From assembly GCA_903879715.1 (NCBI GenBank), contig CAIRMR010000143.1, forward strand, positions 1 to 37,707: DNA of 37,707 nt, read 5' to 3'. The DNA comes from an uncultured Bacteroidales bacterium (GTDB taxonomy: Bacteria > Bacteroidota > Bacteroidia > Bacteroidales > UBA4417). Position numbers and translations under genes: made by a program. Each line of letters begins with the position of its first letter. The first letter of the stretch is position 1. This document shows, piece after piece, positions 1-8,600 of this stretch. Below the pieces are notes generated by a model that saw only the letters and a program-made list of their open reading frames with translations, had not been told where the DNA came from and did no database searches.

Positions 1-219
1 TTAGCAGCTGATGGTTAAGCGTAACGTACTAAACATAATTTGGCTTGTTGACTAATGCTACCACAGGCATTAACCATTTGCTGCTGTGCGGCAGTGAAAG
101 GCATGAGATTACGAGGGACGAGTAATGAATGGCTTGCAGCTGCATTGGAAGTGGGTGGAGTGAGCAGGTTGCGCAGGTGCAGGCAGTGGCTACTTGGCTT
201 TAGCCCTTGCACATAATAA

Positions 220-280
220 AGTTATGAGCTTGCCGGATTATGACATTTATACCTATAAAAAAGCAGGCAAGATCATAACT
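220..280. repeat. Imperfect inverted repeat, 15-bp arms
   Basis: The arms are AGTTATGAGCTTGCC at 220-234 and GGCAAGATCATAACT at 266-280. They pair at 14 of 15 positions around a loop of about 31 nt. No run of T follows, so a terminator is unlikely. It may belong to the same structured element as the larger hairpin at 301-394. Confidence 0.6.
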
Positions 281-300
281 ATTGTTATGTGAAGTAGCTA

Positions 301-394
301 CCCGGTGGCGGAGTGTGCTTTTTTCCTGGCGCGCCATGGTGTAATTGCTTTTTTGCAATTACCGTGACAGGAAAAAGCACATGGAGCCAACCGG
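301..394. repeat. Long imperfect palindrome (nested hairpin)
   Basis: Outer arms at 301-328 and 368-394 pair over about 27 bp with a few bulges; the core is TGTGCTTTTTTCCTG against CAGGAAAAAGCACA. A second perfect 8-bp stem lies inside, GTAATTGC at 341-348 with GCAATTAC at 355-362. A stem of this size with bulges and an inner hairpin resembles the fold of attC recombination sites or REP-type elements. No integrase gene lies in the window, so its role is unknown. Confidence 0.6.
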
Positions 395-724
395 CACTGC
401 CTGAGCGATGGCGGAAAGAACTGAGTGAATGAATTGTAGAGTAAGACATCCGTAGAGAGATAGAAAACTCAAGACAACCCGGCAATAACTTGTAGGACTG
501 CGTTAGGGATTATTCACTATTTTAATTGTTTTTTAAAGGTGTTCATGAATCGCTTCGCTTATTTGTAGCGAAAATCCTTTTGTTGCGTCAGGGTTTTAGT
601 GTGAATGGCAAAAAGATTGCAGCGGAAAGCCCGACCCGAGGCCCTATGTTTGCAAAATGAAGCATAAGTCTGGAAATTTATTAGTTTTGGATACCACTCT
701 ATAAACCATAAAAACACCAGACTT

Positions 725-1804
725 ATGCAAACACAAAGTAACAAAATTGATTTCAATGGACAGAATATTTATGCTGGATTAGATGTCCATTTAAAAGATT
801 GGAAGGTGACAATAATGACAGAAAAGCTTACCCATAAGACGTTCTCGCAACCGCCTAAACCGGAAGCTTTATATCACTATTTGAAAAAGACCTTTCCAGG
901 CGGAACTTATCATTCAGCCTATGAAGCCGGATTTAGTGGGTATTGGATTCACAACAAACTACGTAACTTAGGTATCAATTCAATCGTGGTTAATCCTGCG
1001 GATGTACCTACAACAGGGAAAGAAATTGTAATGAAAGATGACATCAGGGACAGTATCAAGATAGCCAGATCATTACGCAATGGTGAATTAAATCCGATTT
1101 ATGTTCCCACCATACCAACACTTGAAGACAGAACTCTGGTTCGCACACGGACAACGTTGGTAAAGGATTTGACAAGATATAAAAACCGGATAAAGTCATT
1201 TCTGTATTTTCACGGCATAGAATATCCTGAAGCATTTAGTCGGCCTCAAACCCATTGGTCAAACCGGTTTAATAAGTGGCTGGAAGATGTTGAGATGACA
1301 GAACCGAGTGGGAAGGCCTCCTTAAACATTTTATTAGCACAAAGCAGTTATTTGCGTGCATCTGTCCTTCAAACAACAAAACAAATAAGGGAGCTGGCAA
1401 AAACAAGCCGTTACAAAAGGCAACATGAATTACTTCGCAGCATACCAGGTATTGGCCTGTTGACAGCAATGATAATCTTGACAGAAATCGAAACCATAGA
1501 TCGATTTGACACATTTGACCAGTTTTGTGGATTTATTGGACTTGTACCATCAACCCATTCCAGTGGAGATCATCAGGTTATAGGAGATATAACACCCCGT
1601 GGACATAGTGTACTTCGGGCAGCAATTATTGAAGCAACCTGGATGTCAGCGCGACTTGACCCCGCATTAAATAAATGCTACCATGATTATTGCAAAAGGA
1701 TGGAACCAAATAAAGCAATAATAAGGATCGCAAGAAAATTAGTCAGCAGGATCAGGTTTGTTTTAAAAAACAATCAACCGTATGTATGTTCAGTGGTTAA
1801 GTAA
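725..1804 (+). CDS. IS110-family transposase (DEDD + serine domain)
   Basis: This 359-residue protein is a full-length IS110-type recombinase, which moves its element under guidance of a bridge RNA. The N-terminal RuvC-like DEDD domain shows D20 in GLDVH, E67 in YEAG, and D106 and D109 in KDDIRDS. The C-terminal Transposase_20 domain has the helix-hairpin-like SIPGIGLLTA segment and the GLVPSTHSSGD block that carries the candidate catalytic serine. Length and both domains are normal and no frameshift is seen, so it may be active. The ATG lies inside the right arm of a perfect 12-bp inverted repeat (GCATAAGTCTGG at 662-673, CCAGACTTATGC at 717-728). In a transcript starting upstream this would hide the start codon. 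Confidence 0.9.
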   Translation: MQTQSNKIDFNGQNIYAGLDVHLKDWKVTIMTEKLTHKTFSQPPKPEALYHYLKKTFPGGTYHSAYEAGFSGYWIHNKLRNLGINSIVVNPADVPTTGKEIVMKDDIRDSIKIARSLRNGELNPIYVPTIPTLEDRTLVRTRTTLVKDLTRYKNRIKSFLYFHGIEYPEAFSRPQTHWSNRFNKWLEDVEMTEPSGKASLNILLAQSSYLRASVLQTTKQIRELAKTSRYKRQHELLRSIPGIGLLTAMIILTEIETIDRFDTFDQFCGFIGLVPSTHSSGDHQVIGDITPRGHSVLRAAIIEATWMSARLDPALNKCYHDYCKRMEPNKAIIRIARKLVSRIRFVLKNNQPYVCSVVK

Positions 1805-1812
1805 AACAAAAT

Positions 1813-1979
1813 TCTATAAAAACACCATCAGAAGTGAGACTAATATTCGTTCCATGCAGTTCTGAATCAGGGAATCTGTTATTTCCGAGATCGTAGCTCA
1901 CATTCTATAAAAAAATAAAAGAGGTAATGCAGCCTGGAATTGATTTCCCGTTCTGCTGATAGAAGGTTGTTTTTATAGA
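1813..1979 (+). ncRNA. Candidate bridge-RNA region of the IS110 element
   Basis: This 167-nt stretch directly behind the transposase is closed by inverted arms, TCTATAAAAACACC at 1813-1826 and GGTTGTTTTTATAGA at 1965-1979, which pair with one bulged base. Further TCTATAAA copies lie at 698 and near 1904. Position (downstream of the gene) and size match bridge RNAs described for IS1111-type elements, which are near 150-200 nt. The internal guide loops could not be assigned by eye, so this is an inference from position and the closing stem. Confidence 0.35.
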
Positions 1980-2058
1980 TTTTCGTTCATTGAGAGTATG
2001 CGAAATCTTGAGATTGAGATTTTTTGAGCCATGTGGACAATGAATAAACATAAAGAAA

Positions 2059-2083
2059 AAGACCTTTCTTTTGGAAAGGCCTT
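2059..2083 (-). terminator. Rho-independent terminator on minus strand
   Basis: Read on the minus strand, GGCCTTTCC pairs with GAAAGGTC across an AAAA loop and is followed by TTTTTCTTT. It sits a few bases behind the stop codon of the ORF remnant at 2091-2235, as expected for that gene's terminator. On the plus strand the U-tail is poor. Confidence 0.6.
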
Positions 2084-2090
2084 CTTCGGT

Positions 2091-2235
2091 TTATTCACCG
2101 TCATAAATCTTATTGCTGGTGAGTTGCTCTCCAGCAGAGCTCACTTCCTCTTCAGATTTATCATACAAAGATAAAATTTTAAAAATAAATTGCCATTCTC
2201 TTGTTTTACAACATAGAAGGAACGAGGGGAACGCC
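2091..2235 (-). pseudogene. C-terminal remnant of an unidentified small protein
   Basis: On the minus strand an open frame ends with TAA at 2091-2093 and reads back through residues ending SEEEVSSAGEQLTSNKIYDG. It has no start codon at a sensible place and runs into a stop near 2240. The segment ILSLYDKSEEE resembles the end of RelE-type toxins of Bacteroidota, but the match is short and the identification is weak. The terminator behind it supports a real gene that lost its front part. The sequence at the break (GGAACGAGGGGAACG at 2219-2233, plus strand) recurs at 36943. Confidence 0.3.
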
Positions 2236-2267
2236 CAAATTATTTAATAAAAAAAATGGATTATGCT

Positions 2268-2303
2268 GGAACGCATGCGAAAATAAGACGCGCTCCAACA
2301 AGG
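2268..2303. repeat. Dispersed repeat, copy 1 (second at 37018)
   Basis: The stretch GGAACGC followed by a variable hexamer, then AATAAGACGCGCTCCAAC and AAGG, is nearly the same here and at 37018-37053. The ends GGAACGC and GCGCTCC form an imperfect palindrome. In both places a GGAACGAGGGGAACG box lies 35-60 bp to the left, so a larger module may be repeated. Confidence 0.65.
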
Positions 2304-2663
2304 GTGCTATTCCTAATTTGCTGTATTTTCCATAAAAGCTTTTTCAAAGGTATAGTGCTTTTAGAATTTTTTTCATTTATTTACTGAATGTAAAATAACA
2401 TTACTCTGTTACTAATCATGAAACGATTGATTTACAGCATATCCGGAAAGTACAATAAGAGGCGTAATGCAAACAATGTCATTACGTTGTGACCCTGTAC
2501 GATTACGTAAAGTGAAAAATTAACAGAGCATGAAAAGAACTATCCTGCTAATAATTGTTACTTTTGCTTAAGGACACACAAGGTGCCATAAGGGTAAAGT
2601 GATGGAGTGCCTAAGGAACTATTTATATTGTATTGTATTTTGCACTTATATTGGAATTAACAG

Positions 2664-5600
2664 ATGAACATGCAAGATAAAAGTATGGAAGAGCTCATTG
2701 TTGAATTGCGGGAGCTGAAACAAAAATATGATTCTCTTGAGAGAATGTATGCCAGTGAAATTGCTGGTCGAGATATAGTGAACAGGGACAACTATCGGGC
2801 AAATGCAGAAGAATTGCAACGACAGAGATCTTTAGCATCAGGTACCATCACCACTGAAGTAGATATACTGAAACTTAATCAGGAACTACAGCTACATCAG
2901 ATTGAGCTGGAACTTCAAAACGAAGAACTAAGGCTGGTTAGCAATAGCTTGCATGAGAGCGAATCGCAATACAAATCGCTGTTCATAGATAACCATTCGA
3001 TCATGCTGCTGATTGATCCTACGACCGGAGAAATTAAAGACGCAAATAAAGCTGCTTGTCAATACTATGGTTGGTCATATGCGGAAATATGCAATAAAAA
3101 TATTTCGGAAATTAATACATTGGGGCCTACTGAACTAGAGGAAACGTTGCAAGTAGCTAAAACCGAAAAACGCAAACATTTCTTTTTTAATCATAGACTG
3201 TCAAGTGGCGAAGTACGCAAAGTTGAAGTGTATTCAGGGCTGATTTTGGTTGAAAATACAACAATGTTGTACTCCATTGTTCATGACATCACTGACAGGG
3301 AAACGGCTGAAGAAAAACTTAAGCTAAGCGAAGAAAAATACCGCAATATTTTCGAAACTATGCTGGATGCCTATTACGAGGCTGGTTTAGATGGGAAATT
3401 AATGGATATCAGCCCATCTATTGAAAGCATCTCGAAAGGGCAGTACAAGCGAGATGAACTGATTGGCAAGACCATTGACGAAGTGTATTTTGATTTTACT
3501 GAAAAGGAAGCTTTTTTCAATGAATTAAATAAATATGGGAAAGTTACCGATTATGAGCTTGCGTTAAAAAACAAAGATGGTTCAGTAGTACCCGTTTCTA
3601 TTTCATCCGGATTGATACGCGATAAAGAAGGTAAACCGGTAAAAATTGCCGGAACCATACGCGATATCAGTGCACGCAAATTGTCAGACGAAAGACTAAT
3701 TGAAAATGAAGAAAAGTACCGCGTGCTTTTTGAATCGATGATCATGGGCGTTGTATATCAAAATGCAGAAGGATTTATAACTGTTGCTAATCCGGCGGCT
3801 GAGCGCATACTGGGACTAACGTTGAGTCAAATGCAAGGGCTTACCTCCATTGATCCGCTTTGGAAATCAATTCACGAGGATGGTTCCGATTTTCCCGGAG
3901 AAACTCATCCATCCATGGTGTCGTTGCGTACAGGCGAAGAAGTAAGAAATGTAGTGATGGGTGTTTTTAATACCACCCAAAGTGCTTACACCTGGATTAA
4001 AATAAACGCGGTACCACAATTACAGGAGGGCGAGAAGAAACCTATACAGGTGTACACCACTTTCGAGGATATAACTGAAAGGAAACTGGCTGATGATGCT
4101 TTAAAAGAAAGTGAACTACGGTATCGGAACCTGGCTAATTCAGGGCAGGCGCTGATATGGACCGCCACTCCTGATAAAAAGTGCGACTATTTTAACCAGG
4201 TTTGGCTAGATTTTACAGGCAGAACAAAGGAGCAGGAACTAGGTGACGGATGGGTTGAAGGTATACATCCTGAAGATCTCGACAGATGTTTAAGCATTTA
4301 TACCAACTCATTTGATTTGCGCAAATCTTTCAGTATGGATTACAGGCTACGCCATCATGATGGCAGCTACCGCTGGCTGCAGGATGATGGCAAACCCCGT
4401 TACAACAGCCATGGAGAATTTATCGGATACATCGGGCATTGCCTTGATATCACGGAACGAAAGCAGGCGGTTGAAAAACTGGATGAAAAACGAAAAGAAC
4501 TTGCCATTGCAAATAATCAACTGACCCTGGCGCAGCAAATCGGTCATACAGGTTCATGGACATACAACCTGAAGACAAGAAAACTGAAAGGTTCAATCGA
4601 ATCTTTAAAATTGTTCGGATTAGGCGACAACCTTGAGAATTTTACAACTGAAAATGTAGAATCCTGCATTCCTGAAAGGGAAAGAGTGGTGCAGGCATCG
4701 TATGACCTATTAAAAAAAGGCATACCCTATAATCTTGAATATGAAATTCATCCTGCCGATGGCTCGCCAACCAGAATTATCACCTCTAAATCGGAGATAA
4801 AAAATGATGATGAGGGAAATGCAGTTGAACTATTTGGGGTTTTTCAGGATATAACAGAGCGTGTACACGTTGAACAAACACTGAAAAACAATGAGGAGAA
4901 GTTCCGGGCCATTACTGAACAAACCCGCGACCTGATTGCAATTTCTGATGAAAAGGGATTTATTGTATATGCTTCAGCCTCTTCCATGCTAATTTTCGGG
5001 ATTTCTCCGGAAGATATGGTTGGAAAGAATTTCATTGAATTTGTAGCAGACCCGGATACTAGCAGGGCGATGGCTGATTTCAACAATTTAATGGGGCATG
5101 GTGGAATAATTCAGGACATTGAGTTTCGGATGAAACGCAACGATGGCACCACATTTATAGGTGAATTGACAGGTTCAAATTTTAATACAGGGATTGAAAA
5201 TGGTGTACTGGTTACCATTCGAGATATTTCAGAACGCAAGCTCGCCGAGGAAGCTTTAATAGCGAGCGAAGAAAAATACCGTCTTTTGTTTTACAATAAT
5301 CCGCAACCCATGTGGATTTACGACATCGAAACACTTGCATTTCTGGAAGTAAATCAGTCCGCAATATCACATTATGGGTATTCGAGACCGGAATTTTTAA
5401 ACATGACCTTGAAAGATATTCGACCTGCCGAAGAAATACCGGCACTTTTGAAGGATATTGAACTATCAATAAACAATATGAATTCCCAGTCGGAATGGAC
5501 ACATCTGAGGAAAAACAAAGAATTTATTGTAGTTGAGGTTACAGCACAATCGCTGGTTTTTAATGGCCGGAGCGCACGACATGTTTTAATTAATGATATT

Positions 5601-8600
5601 ACCGAACGGAAAAAAGCAGAAGAAAGTTTTAAAAAGCTCTCACAGGCAGTTGAGCAGAGCCCTGTAATGACCTACATAACCGGAATTTCGGGATTGATAG
5701 AATATGCGAATCCAAAAGTTATAGAAATAACCGGATATTCAATCAAAGAACTGCTGGGCCAGAATCCACGTATTTTCAGTTCTGGTGAAAAATCAAGGGA
5801 AGAATATCAAATTCTATGGCAAACCATAAATGCAGGCAAGGATTGGAGGGGTGAGTTTCATAACAAAAAGAAAAGCGGGGAATATTACTGGGTTTCGGCA
5901 ACTATTTCGCCTATAACAGATACCCATGGCAAAATCATGCATTACCTGGCAACAGAGCAAGATATTACAGATCGAAAATATGCAGAAGAAAATATCAAAC
6001 AGCAGAATGATCGATTAAATGCTATAATCAGTGCGATGCCCGACCTGATTTTTGTCATTGACAAAGAAGGTACTTATACTGAGTTCTTTTATGCCAATCC
6101 GTTGGTACTGCCAATTCCCGAGAGTGACATAATCGGGACCAACCTGAGTGATTTTTTTGGCATAGCAAAAGCTGGCGAATATCTGCAATATATTCATACT
6201 TGTATACGAGATAAAAAACTTATCACATATGAATACGCAGTGCCAGAGGAACATGGACTACACTATTTTGAAGCGCGTATTGCGCCTTACGGGAAGGATA
6301 AAATACTATCGGTTGTAAGGGATGTAACAGTTAATAAAGAAAAAGAAACAGAAGTTAAAAAGCTTTCATTAGCAGTAAGTCAGAGTCCGGTTTCAATAGT
6401 AATCACGGATACAAGGGGTGATATCGAATATGTAAATCCGGCTTTTGAGCTGGCAACGGGTTATAAATTTGAAGAAGTAAAAGGAAAGAATCCACGGGTT
6501 CTAAAATCCGGAAAAATGGAAGAAGCCATTTATCGCGAATTATGGGAAAGCATTACGGGCGGAAAAGAATGGCACGGCGAATGGATAAACAAAAAGAAAA
6601 ACGGTGAATTTTACTGGGAGGAAATTTCAATTACGCCCGTATATGGGAAAAATGGGGAAATAAGCAATTATCTTGCTGTAAAGCAGGATATTACACAGCG
6701 CAAGCAATCCGAGAAAGCACTGAAAGAAAGCGAAGAAAAATATCATAGAGATTTGGTACTTCTGGAATCAATTTTTAATAGCCCAATTAAAATAATAATA
6801 TTTTCAATAGATAAAGATTATTGTTACACAAAATTTTCAGTATCTCACAAAGAAACAATGAAAAAGATTTGGGGTGTTGATATCCAAATTGGAATGAACA
6901 TGCTTGATTTGATTACCAATCCTGAAGACCGAAAAAAGGCTAAGAATAATTTTGACAGGGCTTTAAATGGGGATTTCTATATATTGACAGAAGAATATGG
7001 TGATAAAGAATTTGCCAGAATTTATTACGATAATTATTATAATCCGATAAATGATGATGAAGGAAACATTATTGGCATATCCGTTTTTGTTCTTGATGTG
7101 ACGGAACGTAAACAAGCAGAATTTGAAATTGTAAAACTGAATACTAACCTCGAACTAACAGTTAATACGAGAACAGCACAGTATAAGGAAGCCCTCGGCA
7201 GGTTGGAAAAGATTGCCGACCGAGTCCCCGGCGTTGTGTACCAATTCCAGATGAACCCCGATGGCTCCACGTGTTTTCCATTTTCGAGTGAAGGAATACG
7301 AGAAATATACCGTGTGAGTCCAGAGGAAGTTATAGAAGATGCTTCTGCTGTTTTTGCTAATCTTCATCCCGATGATTTCGAAAGTGTTAAGAAGAGTATT
7401 CAGGATTCAGCAAACAAACTGGAGCTATGGCAATATGAATACCGGGTAAAGTTTGAGGATGGAACTATACGTTGGCTGTCGGGCAATGGTATGCCCCAAC
7501 GCGAGGCAGATGGGTCGGTACTCTGGCACGGATTTATATCTGATATTACTGAGCGCATGCAGGTTGAAGCAGAACTGACCATAGAAAAACAACGTCTCGA
7601 TTTAATTATTACCGGCAATCATTTGGGAACGTGGGAGTGGAATGTGCAGACCGGAGAAACCATTTTCAACGAACAATGGGCCAGTTTAATCGGGTACACA
7701 TTAGAAGAAATTTTACCAATAAATATTAAAACATGGAGGCTTTTAACGCATCCCGACGATTTAAAAAATTCAGATAGATTACTCGAGAAGCATTTTAAAG
7801 GTAAGTCGGAGGATTCGTATAGTTGCGAAACGAGAATGAAGCATAAGAATGGTACCTGGGTATGGATACTTGATAGGGGAAAAGTTCACACATGGGACAA
7901 GGAAGGTAAACCATTGATTATGTCGGGTACACATCTGAATATTAATGCATTGAAGCATGCCGAAGAAGAACTAGCCAACGAGAAGCAACGATTAGCCTCT
8001 ATACTTGAAGGCACCAATGTTGGTACATGGGAATGGAATGTACAAACCGGCGAAACGGTTTTCAATGAAAGCTGGGCTGAAATTATTGGTTTTACACTCG
8101 AAGAAATTTCTCCTGTAAGTATTGAAACCTGGATGAAATTTGCGCACCCTGACGATTTGAAAGTTTCGGGTGAATTGCTTGACAAGCATTTTAAAGGTGA
8201 GATGGATTATTATGCTTTCGAATCCAGGATGAAGCATAAGGATGGCAACTGGGTTTGGGTACTTGACAGGGGCAAAGTGCATGAATGGGATACTGAAGGC
8301 AAGCCATTGCTGATGTCAGGAACACACCAGGAAATTACCGAACGGAAAGATGCTGAAGAAGCATTAAAGGCGAGTGAAATCAAACACAGTACTATGATTT
8401 CCAATATTTCGGATGTAATAGGCATCGTTGGAATTGATGGGATTATAAAATATAAAAGTCCGAATATTGAAAAATTCTTCGGGTGGCATCCAAGCGACCT
8501 GATAGGTTTAGACGGATGGCAGACCGTGCATCCAGATGACCTGGAACGAATTCAGAACGAATTCTTCTCGCTGACGGATCAGGCTGCCAAAACGGTGGAA

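Larger units (their letters stand above)
1..724. other. ORF-poor stretch with large hairpins
   Basis: No convincing gene is seen in this stretch. The open frames present are short and carry no recognisable domain. What stands out is secondary structure: two long imperfect inverted repeats, listed separately at 220-280 and 301-394. GTTRRRY-like heptamers occur at about 14-20, which recalls integron attC cores, but no complete attC site could be aligned, so that reading stays weak. The stretch ends at the IS110-type transposase and may hold that element's insertion target. Confidence 0.5.
697..1990 (+). mobile_element. IS110-family element, IS1111-like, approximate ends
   Basis: The element consists of the transposase at 725-1804 and flanking non-coding ends. 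Sub-terminal inverted repeats typical of the IS1111 subgroup are visible: ATAAAAACACC at 708-718 on the left and GGTTGTTTTTATAG at 1965-1978 on the right, whose reverse complement is CTATAAAAACAACC. The left end is very short and the right end about 180 bp long, as in IS1111 elements, where the bridge RNA is encoded downstream of the gene. Exact ends and any target duplication cannot be fixed from one copy; IS110 elements do not usually leave clear duplications. Confidence 0.5.
1991..2663. other. Intergenic stretch before the giant kinase gene
   Basis: About 670 bp without an intact gene. It contains a terminator-like hairpin and the tail of a broken minus-strand ORF (2059-2235), and a repeat at 2268-2303 that recurs at 37018. 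Upstream of the kinase start the sequence is AT-rich; a TTTTGC and TATATTGG pair near 2637-2655 loosely resembles the TTTG / TAnnTTTG promoter of Bacteroidota, but spacing and match are too poor to call. Confidence 0.5.

Noticed and set aside
15-212. Minus-strand frame of 65 codons at the left edge
   Set aside because: No domain, no close promoter or neighbour in the same direction, and it lies in a hairpin-rich non-coding stretch.
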